Shown: positions 55,231 through 64,000 of the stretch, in pieces | Layout of the letters: every line of letters starts with the position of its first letter | How positions within the stretch are numbered: position 1 is the stretch's first letter | Assembly (NCBI RefSeq): GCF_014451325.2 | Contig: NZ_JACSCH020000010.1 | Coordinates: forward strand, 164,258-228,257 | Direction: 5' to 3' | Length of the DNA: 64,000 bases | Origin: Streptomyces sp. CB02980 | GTDB taxonomy: Bacteria > Actinomycetota > Actinomycetes > Streptomycetales > Streptomycetaceae | Notes under the pieces: generated by a model | Seen by the model: the letters and a program-made list of their open reading frames with translations, nothing else | Database searches by the model: none | What the model was told of the DNA's origin: nothing | Program-made: the position numbers and the translations under genes

Positions 55231-56592
55231 TCAGCCCGCCCGGTGGGCCACCCTGCGCCGCCAGCCCCACAGCGCGAGCGCCGCCGCGCAGGCCGAGCCC
55301 ACCAGGGCCAGCGGAAGGCCGGCCGACGCGCCCGACGGCTCCTCCCCGCGCGCGGGGTCCTTGGCGGGCGCGGCCGCGGCCGCGGCCCGGGCCCCGGCCC
55401 GGGGCGCCCGACTGTCCGCCCTCGCGTCGCGGCTCTCACGGGCCACCGCCACCGCGCGGTTGCCCGCACCGGCCGCTGCCTTCGCCGGTACGGTCGGTTC
55501 GGTCGGTACGGGGAGCAGCGAGCCCACCGGCCGGACCACGTCCGCCGCCTCGAAGCCCCAGTCGAGGAGTTCGCGAGCCTCCTCGTACACGGCGAGTCCG
55601 CCGCCGCTCTGCGGGTTCATCACCGTGACGACCAGCGTCCGGTCGCCGCGCCGGGCCGCCGAGATCAACGTGTTGCCCGCGTTGCTCGTGTAGCCGTTCT
55701 TGATCCCGATGAGCCCCGGGTAGCGGTCCACGCCGTCCGCGCCCGTCAGGAGCCGGTTGGTGTTGGCGATGCCGTACGACCAGGATCCCGCCGGGAAGTC
55801 GGCGTACCGAGTCGAGCAGTACCGGACGAACGCGGGGTCCTGGAGCCCGGCCCTGCCGAACACCGCCAGGTCGTACGCGGAGGACACCTGCCCCGCGGCG
55901 TCGTACCCGTCGGGGGACACCACCTGGGTGTCCAGGGCGCCCAGCGACCTGGCCTTCTCCTGCATCTGCCGGGACATCGACTCCCAGCCGCCGTTCATCG
56001 CGGCCAGGACGTGCACCGCGTCGTTCCCGGAGCTGAGGAACACGCCGTTCCACAGGTCGGAGACCTTGTACGTGTACCCCTCCTTCACCCCGACCAGGCT
56101 GCTGCCGTCCCCGATCCCGGTCAGCTCGGAATCGGCCACGGTGTGCTGCTCGGAGGCTTCGTGGTGGGGGAGCGCCGTGAGGGCGAACAGCGCCTTGAGG
56201 GTGCTGGCCGGCGGCAGCTTCCGGTGGGCGTTGCGCGCGGCGAGCACCTCGCCCGAGGAGGCGTCCGCGACCACCCACGACAGCGCGGAGACCGAGGGCA
56301 CGTCGGGCGCGCCCGGCAGCGGCTGCACCTGGGTGCCCTTCAGGCCGAGCCGGGCCCGGTCGACGTACTGGCGCGCGGGCGGCGTGGGCTCCCGGAGGAA
56401 AGTCCGGAGGGAATCGAGAGAAGAGGTGACGGTCGCGGAAGAAGCGACTGCCGCGGTCGAAGAGAAGGTCGTGGTCGAGGTGACGGTCGCGGTCGAGGTG
56501 ACAGGAGATGCCGTGGCCGACGGAGCGGGCAGCGCGAGCAGCACCGCCGCGGTACCGGCGGCAGCATGACGGACAGCTGACGTGACGATCAT
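55231..56592 (-). CDS. D-alanyl-D-alanine carboxypeptidase (S11 penicillin-binding protein)
   Basis: A 453-residue exported enzyme: signal peptide, a Thr/Ser/Val-rich segment of about 40 residues, then the S11 catalytic domain with STLK (SxxK), SGN and KNG in place of the commoner KTG. A Pro/Ala/Arg stalk and a C-terminal membrane anchor with basic tail follow. It trims peptidoglycan stem peptides. No Shine-Dalgarno precedes the ATG; TACGGT ends six bases upstream, suggesting a leaderless message. Confidence 0.92.
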   Translation of the reverse strand: MIVTSAVRHAAAGTAAVLLALPAPSATASPVTSTATVTSTTTFSSTAAVASSATVTSSLDSLRTFLREPTPPARQYVDRARLGLKGTQVQPLPGAPDVPSVSALSWVVADASSGEVLAARNAHRKLPPASTLKALFALTALPHHEASEQHTVADSELTGIGDGSSLVGVKEGYTYKVSDLWNGVFLSSGNDAVHVLAAMNGGWESMSRQMQEKARSLGALDTQVVSPDGYDAAGQVSSAYDLAVFGRAGLQDPAFVRYCSTRYADFPAGSWSYGIANTNRLLTGADGVDRYPGLIGIKNGYTSNAGNTLISAARRGDRTLVVTVMNPQSGGGLAVYEEARELLDWGFEAADVVRPVGSLLPVPTEPTVPAKAAAGAGNRAVAVARESRDARADSRAPRAGARAAAAAAPAKDPARGEEPSGASAGLPLALVGSACAAALALWGWRRRVAHRAG

Positions 56593-56742
56593 TCAGTAAC
56601 CGTAGGAAGGAGGTGTGGAACGCGCAGATCGGAGTGCGCCGACCGGCGTAGCGGGTGTGGCGTACGGCGGCGAGTCGTGAGCCCGCCCGGGTGGTGACGC
56701 CCTCCCCGGCCCGCTGTCGGTGGCGCAGGGCATGCTTGTGAC

Positions 56743-58854
56743 GTGCCCTCACACCCATACCAGAGCAACGGCGTTCCGGCCGAGAGCGCCGGAGTGCCTC
56801 CCGCCGAACCGGCCTCCCGGTCCGTTCCGGGCCCCGCCAGGTCCTCGGGGACCTCCGGCGGCGGTCCCTTCGGCGCGCCCGCCTTCCGCACCGAGCGGCA
56901 GCCGCGTCAGGCCGCCACCGGGCACATGATCGTCTGCGGGGACGACGCCCTCGCCCACCGTCTCGCGGGCGAGCTGCACGAGGTGTACGGGGAGCAGGTC
57001 ACCCTCCTCGTGCCGGTACGGCCCGACGCGCCGCGCACGCCCACCGCCCGCACCGGCCGGGCGCTGGCCCTCTTCGGACGCGTCACGGCCGCCGTCATCC
57101 GCACCACGGGCACCACCGCTCCTGCCGGCGCTCCCGGCACCGCCGTCCCGGCCGCGCCGGCGGCTTCCGGCACGGACGGCGGTGAACCCACCGGCACCCT
57201 GCGCGTCGTCGAGTCCGCCGACGCCGACGACCGGGCCCTGACGGACGCCGGTGTGGAGCGGGCCGCCGCGCTCGCCCTCGTCCACGAGGACGACGAGACC
57301 AACATCCGGGCCGCGCTCACCGCCCGCCGTCTCAACCCCCGGCTGCGCCTCGTCATCCGGCTCTACAACCGCAAGCTCGGCCTGCACCTGGAAACCCTCC
57401 TCGACCAGGCCGCCGCCGTCGCCGAACCGGGCCTCGACCCCGACAAGCCGGCCGCCGCCACCACCGTCCTCTCGGACGTCGACACCGCCGCCCCAGGCCT
57501 CGCCGCGGCCGCGGTCGCGGGCACGAGCAAGGTGGTCCAGGCCGGCGGACTGCTCCTGCACGCCGTGGAGCGGCTGCCCGCCGCCGGCGAGGCCCCCGAC
57601 CCGGGTCTGTGCACCCTGGCTCTGCTCTCGGCCACGGCCGGCGACCCGGCGGGCTGTGAGGGCTCCGAGCGGAGTGGCGACGCGGGCCCCCGACTGCTGC
57701 CGGACGACCGCACGGTGGCCGCCGCCACCGGCCGAGCCGCCGTCACCCTCGAAGCGGTCACCGCGGCGGGCCCCGCCCTGGCGTCCGCCCGGCTCGCCGC
57801 CTCCGCGCTGCCCGTCGCCTCGCTCTTCTCGCGCCGGCTGCGCTGGTCCCTGGCCGGGGCGGCCGCCGCCGTCCTCGCACTCGCCCTGGCCTCCACCTTC
57901 ACCACCGGCGACCACCCGCTGCACGCCGCCTATCTGACGCTGCTCGACATCTTCGCCATCGGCGACCCGGCGGTGGGGGAGTCGACCAGCCGCCAGGTCC
58001 TCCAGATCTGCGCCGGGTTCGTCGGACTGCTCCTGCTGCCGGTCATCGTCGCCGCCCTCATCGAGGGCCTCGGCACCTTCCGTACGGCGACCACCCTGCG
58101 TCGGCCGCCGCGCGGACTCTCCGGCCATGTCGTCCTCCTCGGCCTCGGCAAGGTCGGCACCCGCGTCCTCGCCCGGCTCCGCCGGCTGAACATCCCCGTG
58201 GTCTGCGTCGAGTCCGACCCGGAGGCCCGGGGCGTCGCCGTCGCCAGACGGCTGCGCGTCCCCACCGTCATCGGCGACGTCACGGAGGAGGGCGTCCTGG
58301 AGGCCGCCCGCATCGACCGCGCCCACGCCCTGCTCGCCCTGACCAGCGTCGACATCACCAACCTGGAAGCGGCACTCTCCGCCCGCGCCGTCAGCCCCGA
58401 CCTGAGAGTCGTCCTGCGCCTGTACGACGACGACTTCGCCACGGCCGTCTTCCGTACGCTCCGTACGGCCCACCCGGCGGCCCTCACCCGGAGCCGCAGC
58501 GTCTCCTACCTCGCCGCACCCGCCTTCGCGGGCGCCATGCTGGGCCGACAGGTGCTCGGCGCCGTACCGGTCGAGCGCCGGGTCCTCCTCTTCGCCGCGG
58601 TGGACGTCGCGGCCCACCCGCTCCTGGACGGCCTGACCGTGGCCGAGGCCTTCCACCCGGGCAAGTGGCGCGTCATCGCCATGGACGGCGGCGGCGCGAG
58701 ATCCGGTACGGGCCAGGCCTGGCGCCTGGACCCCGACCGCGTCCTGAAACCGGACGACCGGGTCGTCGTGGCGGCAACCCGCCGAGGCCTGGCCGAACTC
58801 CTGGGCCGAGGCCCCCATGCGGTGGTCAACTGCCCACGAACGGACCAGGATTGA
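56743..58854 (+). CDS. Double-RCK (TrkA-N) membrane protein, ion-channel-like
   Basis: A 703-residue protein with a Pro-rich N-tail, a first Rossmann RCK domain (HMIVCGDDALAHRLAGEL), a membrane pair near residues 360-440 (LRWSLAGAAAAVLALALAST and the later GLLLLPVIVAAL) with an IGDP segment between, and a second RCK domain (HVVLLGLGKVGTRVL). This order resembles CASTOR-type and actinobacterial potassium channel-like proteins; no classic TVGYG filter is seen, so ion selectivity is open. GTG at 56743. Lone gene. Confidence 0.85.
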   Translation: MPSHPYQSNGVPAESAGVPPAEPASRSVPGPARSSGTSGGGPFGAPAFRTERQPRQAATGHMIVCGDDALAHRLAGELHEVYGEQVTLLVPVRPDAPRTPTARTGRALALFGRVTAAVIRTTGTTAPAGAPGTAVPAAPAASGTDGGEPTGTLRVVESADADDRALTDAGVERAAALALVHEDDETNIRAALTARRLNPRLRLVIRLYNRKLGLHLETLLDQAAAVAEPGLDPDKPAAATTVLSDVDTAAPGLAAAAVAGTSKVVQAGGLLLHAVERLPAAGEAPDPGLCTLALLSATAGDPAGCEGSERSGDAGPRLLPDDRTVAAATGRAAVTLEAVTAAGPALASARLAASALPVASLFSRRLRWSLAGAAAAVLALALASTFTTGDHPLHAAYLTLLDIFAIGDPAVGESTSRQVLQICAGFVGLLLLPVIVAALIEGLGTFRTATTLRRPPRGLSGHVVLLGLGKVGTRVLARLRRLNIPVVCVESDPEARGVAVARRLRVPTVIGDVTEEGVLEAARIDRAHALLALTSVDITNLEAALSARAVSPDLRVVLRLYDDDFATAVFRTLRTAHPAALTRSRSVSYLAAPAFAGAMLGRQVLGAVPVERRVLLFAAVDVAAHPLLDGLTVAEAFHPGKWRVIAMDGGGARSGTGQAWRLDPDRVLKPDDRVVVAATRRGLAELLGRGPHAVVNCPRTDQD

Positions 58855-59061
58855 CCGTAGGCTCGGCCCGCAAGCACCGCCCGGACCCCGCGCCCGGTCA
58901 GCGGGCACACGGGACGGCGTCCTGGCGTGCGCCCATGCCCCTTGCCCCACCCAGACCCGAACCGCTCTGGCCCCTCCCGCACCACAAGGGCCCCCCGCAC
59001 CCCGGGGTCCCGCACCGCCCTGGTCCCGCCCCCCGAAGGCCCGCAGTCAGGAGCTTCCACA

Positions 59062-60321
59062 GTGGACACACCGCCAGTGAACGCCCCGCACGACACCACC
59101 CCCCGCCCGCCCCACCGCATGGACCCCTCCGGAGGCTGCCCCCACGCGCACAACGCCCGCCTCCTTGCCGAGGGCGCCGTCACCCCGGTGGTGCTCCCCG
59201 GCGAGATCGACGGGATGGCGGTCCTCGGCCACGACGCCCTCCGGGACTTCCTCTCCCACCCCGACGTAGCCAAGGGCCCCCAGCACTTCACCGCACTCGC
59301 CGAGGGCCGGATACCCGACGGCTGGCCCCTGCGGACCTTCGCCACGGTGCCCGGCATGATCACCGCGGACGGCGCCGACCACCGCCGCCTCCGCGCCCTG
59401 GTGAGCAGCGCCTTCACCACCCGCCGGGTGGAGGAACTCCGCCCGCGGGTCGAGGCGGTCACCGCCGGGCTCCTCGACGGGCTCGCAGAGGCGGCCAGGA
59501 CCGGCGCCGGCGTCGCCGACCTGCGCCGTCACTACGCGCTTCCGCTGCCGCTCGGCGTCATCTGCGAACTGCTCGGCGTCGACGCCGCCCACCAGGACCG
59601 GCTGCACCATCTCTCCAGCCTGGTCGTCGCGACCGACACCACGCCCGCGCAGGCCGTCGCTGCCAACCGCGAACTCGTCGAACTCCTCGCCTCCATCGCC
59701 GCCGACAAGGCCGCCCCCGGCGACGACCTCACGAGCGCGCTCATCGCGGCCCGGGACGAGGACGGCGACCGACTCGACCAGGCCGAGTTGATCGGCACCC
59801 TGCTCCTGCTGATCGTCGCTGGCCACGAGACCACCCTGAACCTGCTCACCAACGCGGTCCGGGCGCTCTGCACCCACCGCGACCAGCTCGCCCTGGTCGC
59901 CGAGGGCCGCGCGACCTGGGCGGACGTGGTGGAGGAGACCCTCCGCTGGGACAGCCCGGTCAGCTACTTCCCGTTCCGCTATCCGACCCGCGACCTCACG
60001 GTCGACGGCACCCTCATCCCGCGGGGCACGCCCGTTCTGGCCGGGTACTCGGCGGCGGGCCGGGACACCAAGGCCCACGGCCCGGACGCCGACCGCTTCG
60101 ACCTGACCCGAACGGCGCCGGTGAAGCACCTGTCGCTCGGCCACGGCCCCCACTACTGCCTGGGCGCCCCGCTCGCCCGGATGGAGGCCACCATCGCCCT
60201 GGAGGCGCTCTTCACCCGCTTCCCGGAGCTGGACCTGGCTGTCCCGGAGTCGGAGCTGCCCCGCCACGCCGGTTTCGTCGGCAACAGCGTCAGGACGCTC
60301 CCGGTCCGGCCGGGCGGCTGA
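59062..60321 (+). CDS. Cytochrome P450 (CYP107-like)
   Basis: A 419-residue bacterial P450. The I-helix oxygen motif is AGHETTLN, ExxR is ETLR, and the heme loop is LGHGPHYCLGAPLAR. TADGADHRRLRALV matches the C-helix. Class I bacterial P450s need a ferredoxin, and none adjoins. The substrate may be a polyketide or terpenoid. GTG at 59062 has GGAG eight bases upstream; the frame upstream is low-complexity and not coding. Confidence 0.93.
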   Translation: MDTPPVNAPHDTTPRPPHRMDPSGGCPHAHNARLLAEGAVTPVVLPGEIDGMAVLGHDALRDFLSHPDVAKGPQHFTALAEGRIPDGWPLRTFATVPGMITADGADHRRLRALVSSAFTTRRVEELRPRVEAVTAGLLDGLAEAARTGAGVADLRRHYALPLPLGVICELLGVDAAHQDRLHHLSSLVVATDTTPAQAVAANRELVELLASIAADKAAPGDDLTSALIAARDEDGDRLDQAELIGTLLLLIVAGHETTLNLLTNAVRALCTHRDQLALVAEGRATWADVVEETLRWDSPVSYFPFRYPTRDLTVDGTLIPRGTPVLAGYSAAGRDTKAHGPDADRFDLTRTAPVKHLSLGHGPHYCLGAPLARMEATIALEALFTRFPELDLAVPESELPRHAGFVGNSVRTLPVRPGG

Positions 60322-60344
60322 CGGCCCCCGAGCCGTGCGGGGGC

Positions 60345-60359
60345 GGGGCGGCCCGCCCC
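60345..60359. terminator. Candidate short terminator after the P450 gene
   Basis: GGGGCG-gcc-CGCCCC lies between convergent genes. Six pairs only. Confidence 0.35.
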
Positions 60360-60392
60360 CTCACCCGGCTCCCTGCGGACCTGGCCCCCTCC

Positions 60393-60644
60393 TCAACCGG
60401 TACGCCCCCAGGCGGTCGCGGGGGAGGTGCGCAGGGACGAGACGAGCCGCAGGAGCCGGGCCTCGTTCCCCACGAGGCCGGCCGCGCGGAGCGCCTCGTC
60501 CGCCTCGGCCATCGGATGGGTGAGCATCACCCCCGCGTACGGGGCGAGCTGTGGATCGGTCAGCACGGCCTGCGTGGATTCGAGCAACCGCAGGTACGCC
60601 TGGGCGGCCGCGCGCTCGTTGGCGGTGATCGTGGTCGTGGTCAT
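60393..60644 (-). CDS. Small helical hypothetical protein
   Basis: An 83-residue, mostly helical protein, with a TTTT-rich start and AAAQAYLRLLESTQAVL. GGGAG lies six bases before the ATG at 60644. No family is recognised. It follows the NUDIX gene on the same strand by 62 bases. Confidence 0.65.
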   Translation of the reverse strand: MTTTTITANERAAAQAYLRLLESTQAVLTDPQLAPYAGVMLTHPMAEADEALRAAGLVGNEARLLRLVSSLRTSPATAWGRTG

Positions 60645-60706
60645 GTCGGGCTCCCTCTCGACAGTTCGGCGCTCACCACCCTCTCGTACGGGTCTGACAA
60701 TCGCCC

Positions 60707-61183
60707 TCAGCCCCGCCCGTCGAGCCGCTCCACCAGCCGTTCCAGGAAGACCCGCTGACCCTCCACGAGCAGCGGTGCCGCCGTCTCCGGGGCGAACCAG
60801 CCCACCCGGTCGATCTCCGGGAACTCCCCCTGGACGCCGGAGCGCGGCGGCCATTCCATGGTGAAGGTGCCCGGCACGATCGCGCCCGGGTCGAGCGTCC
60901 CTTCGACGGCCCAGATGGTGACGAGCTTTCCGTTGCGCTGCCGGGACTCGCCGAGGTCCAGCCACTCCCCCTCGGGCGCCGGAAGCCCAAGCTCCTCCAG
61001 GAACTCGCGGCTCGCCGCCGCCTCCGGGGCCTCGTCCGGCTCGTACTCCCCCTTGGGGATCGACCAGGCCGACTGCTCGCGGGACGCCCAGAAGGGCCCG
61101 CCCATATGACCGATGAGTACCTCGACGCCACCGTCCGTCGTACGGCGGAAGACGAGAAGGCCCGCACTGCGTTTGTCAGACAT
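60707..61183 (-). CDS. NUDIX hydrolase
   Basis: A 158-residue protein with an intact NUDIX box, G-x5-E-x7-RE-x2-EE-x-G (GEYEPDEAPEAAASREFLEE, then LG). SAGLLVFRR opens the fold, as in Ap4A- or NTP-type NUDIX enzymes. ATG at 61183 has no clear ribosome site, but CAGACT ends seven bases upstream, so a leaderless transcript is possible. Confidence 0.93.
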   Translation of the reverse strand: MSDKRSAGLLVFRRTTDGGVEVLIGHMGGPFWASREQSAWSIPKGEYEPDEAPEAAASREFLEELGLPAPEGEWLDLGESRQRNGKLVTIWAVEGTLDPGAIVPGTFTMEWPPRSGVQGEFPEIDRVGWFAPETAAPLLVEGQRVFLERLVERLDGRG

Positions 61184-61220
61184 GCGGGCCAGTCTGGCCG
61201 AAGGTCCCCCGCCGCACACG

Positions 61221-62453
61221 TCACTCCTCGGCGCCGACCACCACCGGTCCGCCGCCGAGGTCCACCCGGTCCGCCCACCGCGCCGGCAACCGCACCGAAC
61301 GCCAAGGAACGAGCGAGCCGCTCAGCCGCATCCGCCGCAGCGGGACGCCGTCCTGGGTGACGGTCAGGACCGGGCGTACGAGCCGGCGCTCCGGACGTAC
61401 GAGCAGAGGCGTGGCCACCGGGCCGAGCAGACCGGGCGTCACCCACCGAAGCGGCCCCGCCGATCCCGCCGATCCCGCCGGCACTCCCACCGGCACTCCG
61501 CCCTCCGGCCAGGACCCTCCTTCGAGCAGGTCGATCACGGCCGTCGCCACCGCGCGCCCTTCGGCGGCGGCCACCGCCGCCGGCTCCCCGCCGCGCAGGA
61601 GGTTGCCGACCGCGAAGACCCCGGGTGCGGCGGTGCGGAAGGCGCCGTCCGTCGCGGGTCCCCGCGTGCCGGGGGCGAGCGGCAGCCCGCCGGCGCGGGC
61701 GAGTTCGTGGTCCGGGATCCAGTCCCCGGTGAAGACCACGGTGTCGCACCGCAGTGTGTGCCGCGTGGCACCGTCCGCCCCGCCCCGGACCGAGACCCCG
61801 GTCAGCCGCCCGCGGCCGAGAAGCTCCGACACGACCGCGCCGCCGAGCACCGGAACAGCCCCGAACGCCACCCTTCTCGCCGGGTGTTCGCAGACGACGG
61901 CCACCACCTCGACCCCGGCGGCGCGCAGCGTCCGCACGGCGTTGCGGGTCACGGGATCGCCACCGACGACGACCGCCCGCCGCCCGATGTGCCCCGGCCG
62001 CGCCCCGAACCGGAGGACCAGCCGCTGGAGCTCGCCCGTGGTCAGGACCCCGGCGGGCCGCGACCCCGGGACGAGCCGTGCGCTGCGGGGGCGTTCGCGG
62101 GCGCCGGTGGCCAGGACGACCGCGCGGGTCCGGATGCGTTCGAGCCCCGTCGGCGCGGTGACGTCGAGCGTGAGCGGCCCCGCCCAGCCGGTGGCGGACA
62201 CGCCCGTACGGACGGTGGCCCCGGCGCGCAGGGCCGCGCGCACCGAGCGGCGTGCGTAGCCCGGACCGTCCAGCGGGCGCCCCCGGGCGTCCGCGCCGAA
62301 TCCCGGACGGGCGCAGTGCCGGGGGACCCCGCCGGCGGCCTGCTCCCGCTCCAGGACCTCGACGCGCCCCGCACCCGCCGCGGCGAGGCGCTCGGCCGCG
62401 GCGAGACCGGCGGGTCCGGCGCCGACCACGAGCACGTCGACCGTGCGGTTCAC
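61221..62453 (-). CDS. FAD-dependent pyridine-nucleotide oxidoreductase
   Basis: A 410-residue protein with an N-terminal FAD site VVGAGPAGLAAAERL, a second Rossmann motif VVVGGDPVTRNAV in place of GxGxxG, ATGARERP, and the C-terminal FAVGNLLRGG FAD loop. It resembles the small subunit partner of amino-acid or glycerol-3-phosphate dehydrogenases (HcnB/SoxA-like). GTG at 62453 has GAGGAGGGG upstream. It lies 40 bases after the BFD-domain oxidoreductase and likely forms a complex with it. Confidence 0.85.
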   Translation of the reverse strand: MNRTVDVLVVGAGPAGLAAAERLAAAGAGRVEVLEREQAAGGVPRHCARPGFGADARGRPLDGPGYARRSVRAALRAGATVRTGVSATGWAGPLTLDVTAPTGLERIRTRAVVLATGARERPRSARLVPGSRPAGVLTTGELQRLVLRFGARPGHIGRRAVVVGGDPVTRNAVRTLRAAGVEVVAVVCEHPARRVAFGAVPVLGGAVVSELLGRGRLTGVSVRGGADGATRHTLRCDTVVFTGDWIPDHELARAGGLPLAPGTRGPATDGAFRTAAPGVFAVGNLLRGGEPAAVAAAEGRAVATAVIDLLEGGSWPEGGVPVGVPAGSAGSAGPLRWVTPGLLGPVATPLLVRPERRLVRPVLTVTQDGVPLRRMRLSGSLVPWRSVRLPARWADRVDLGGGPVVVGAEE

Positions 62454-62493
62454 CGGGCCCCTCCTCGTACGCGAACGACCGCGCCCGTACGGC

Positions 62494-63917
62494 TCACCGG
62501 GTCCCCTCCCGGTGCTCCGCGTGCTCCTCGAACAACGCCCGTACCTCGGCGCCGCAGTGGTTCCCCTGGCAGCGGCCCCCACGCGCGCGCGTGCGGCGGC
62601 GCAGTCCGTCGAGGCCGCCCGGCGGGATCGTCGACGTGAGCGCGGCCCGGATCTCGCCCCGGGTGACCCGCTCGCAGTGACAGACGATCGCACCGAAGTC
62701 CGGGTCCCGGGCGATGAGCCGGGCGTCCCGGTACGGGCGGGGGAAGGCCTCGCCGAGGTTCGGCATCCGGAGCCGGGCGAGGGGCCGCTCGGGCCCGAGG
62801 CCGAGCCCGCAGTCGGCGAGCAGCCCGCGGACGTGCTCGGCGACGGCCAGGGAGGCGGTGAGCCCGGTGGACCGGATTCCGCCCACCGTCACGTACCGGA
62901 GACCCGGATGTGCGGCGATCCGGTAGTCCTCCTGCCCGGTGGCGGCCCGCAGCCCGGCGTAGACGGCGGTGACCTCCTCGTCGAGCAGCGCCGGGAGGAT
63001 CCGGCCGCCCTGCTCGCGGAGTCCCGCGAGCCCCTCCGCCGTCGTGCCGGTGGCGGTCTTGTCGTCCAGGTCCTCGGCGGTGGGCCCGAGCATGACGTTC
63101 CCGTACACCGTCGGCGCGATCAGCACGCCCTTGCCGAGCGGGCCCGGCACGGGGAGCAGGATGTGCCGCACCAGGTCGCGCGCGAACTTGTCGAAGACGA
63201 GCAGCTGCCCCCGGCGCGGGGTGACGGTGAAGTCCGCGCGGCCGACCAGCGCGTCGAAGGCGTCGGCGTGGAGACCGCAGGCGTTGACGAGATGCCGGGT
63301 CCGCAGCACCCCGCGCCGGGTGACGAGCCGGTGGTACGGATCGCCCGGACGGACCTTCTCGACCCGGCAGTCGAGGTGCAGGTCGACGCCTGAGCGGACG
63401 GCCTGGGTGGCGTAGGCGAGGGTGGTCGTCCACGGGCAGATGACCGACTCGCCCGGCACTTCGAGTGCGGCGAGCGCGCCGGGGCCCAAGTGCGGTTCAC
63501 GTGCACGGAGTTCGGAGACGGTGAGCAGACCGGTCGTGCGGTGTCCGTTGCGCTCGGCCTTCTCCGCGAGGCGGGGGAGGGCGGCCTGCTGCTGCTCGTC
63601 CCAGGCGACGAGCAGGGCGCCGATCGGCTCCACGGGGATGCCGGTCTCCTGGGCGTACGAGGAGAGGAGTCGGTATCCCTCGCGGACGAGCTTCGCCTCC
63701 AGCGTGCCCGGCAGAGCGTCGAAACCGGTGTGCAGGATGGCGGTGTTGGCCTTCGACGTACCGTCGCCGACGTCGTTCGCGGCCTCCACGAGGGCGACCC
63801 GCAGGGGGTGTCGGGCCAGCGTCCGGGCGATCGCGGATCCGACGACCCCGGCGCCGACGACCACGACGTCGTACGTCGCGTCGGAGCCCGCGGGGAGGGG
63901 GCCTGAACGGGTGACAC

Positions 63918-63921
<4 letters not shown>
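62494..63921 (-). CDS. FAD-dependent oxidoreductase with C-terminal BFD-type [2Fe-2S] domain
   Basis: A 475-residue protein: DAO/GlpA-like FAD domain (VVVVGAGVVGSAIARTLA) up to about residue 385, then a BFD-like domain with four Cys in CHCE and CQGNHC that should hold an iron-sulfur cluster. GlpA-type glycerol-3-phosphate dehydrogenase and L-2-hydroxyglutarate oxidase are the nearest known types. The ATG overlaps the TGA of the upstream gene by four bases (ATGA). Together with the next gene it should form a multi-subunit dehydrogenase. Confidence 0.88.

Positions 63922-64000
<79 letters not shown>

Overview
The window is chromosomal DNA from a streptomycete or close actinobacterial relative. 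It is very GC-rich with strong G/C third positions, GTG starts are frequent, and adjacent genes often share four bases (GTGA or ATGA). The gene set also fits: monomeric isocitrate dehydrogenase, a long-form GAPDH, VanW, DUF5133 and DUF6058 proteins, a sulfur-type leader peptide and a GGDEF/EAL protein. I saw no rRNA, tRNA, insertion sequence, prophage or CRISPR array.

Layout. 1-7.6 kb: the end of a Pro/Gly-rich protein, a small secreted four-Cys protein, then a response regulator/sensor kinase/lipoprotein operon facing a lipoprotein/membrane-fusion/ABC ATPase/FtsX permease operon; this looks like an envelope-stress efflux module. 7.6-15.6 kb: MazG-like protein, DEAD-box helicase with a cold-shock protein, DUF817 membrane protein, GAPDH, a serine hydrolase and a VanW protein. 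15.8-18.2 kb: IclR regulator, small monooxygenase, LacI regulator. 18.4-23.8 kb: a 1560-residue protein joining a membrane sensor, PAS, GGDEF and EAL domains to a complete alpha-oxoamine-synthase domain, coupled to a methyltransferase. 23.8-36.7 kb: eight tightly overlapping minus-strand genes (glycosyltransferases, a flippase fused to a nucleotidyltransferase-like domain, a P-loop kinase fused to a GT4, a PIG-L deacetylase, a GT39 and a glycoside hydrolase) preceded by a separate GT2. This looks like a surface glycan locus next to a c-di-GMP enzyme.

36.8-42.6 kb: GH15 glucoamylase-like enzyme, two membrane proteins and isocitrate dehydrogenase. 42.7-46.8 kb: a small protein, an ECF sigma factor fused through a zinc-finger-like motif and a membrane segment to an extracellular CAP domain, a convergent membrane CAP protein and a universal stress protein. 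47-50.3 kb: sulfur-flavoured block with a DszC/SfnB-like flavoprotein, an Rrf2 regulator, an unlisted 48-codon leader peptide and a GST-like protein. 50.3-64 kb: SDR epimerase, DUF5133, UvrA-like ABC protein, DUF6058, D,D-carboxypeptidase, double-RCK membrane protein, cytochrome P450, NUDIX hydrolase, and two FAD oxidoreductases ending in a (Gly-Ser)n hexanucleotide repeat at the window edge.

The strongest candidates for undescribed biology are the GGDEF-EAL-oxoamine-synthase fusion with its methyltransferase, and the sigma-ZAS-membrane-CAP fusion beside a second CAP gene. Family assignments come from reading motifs in the translations; no database search was possible.
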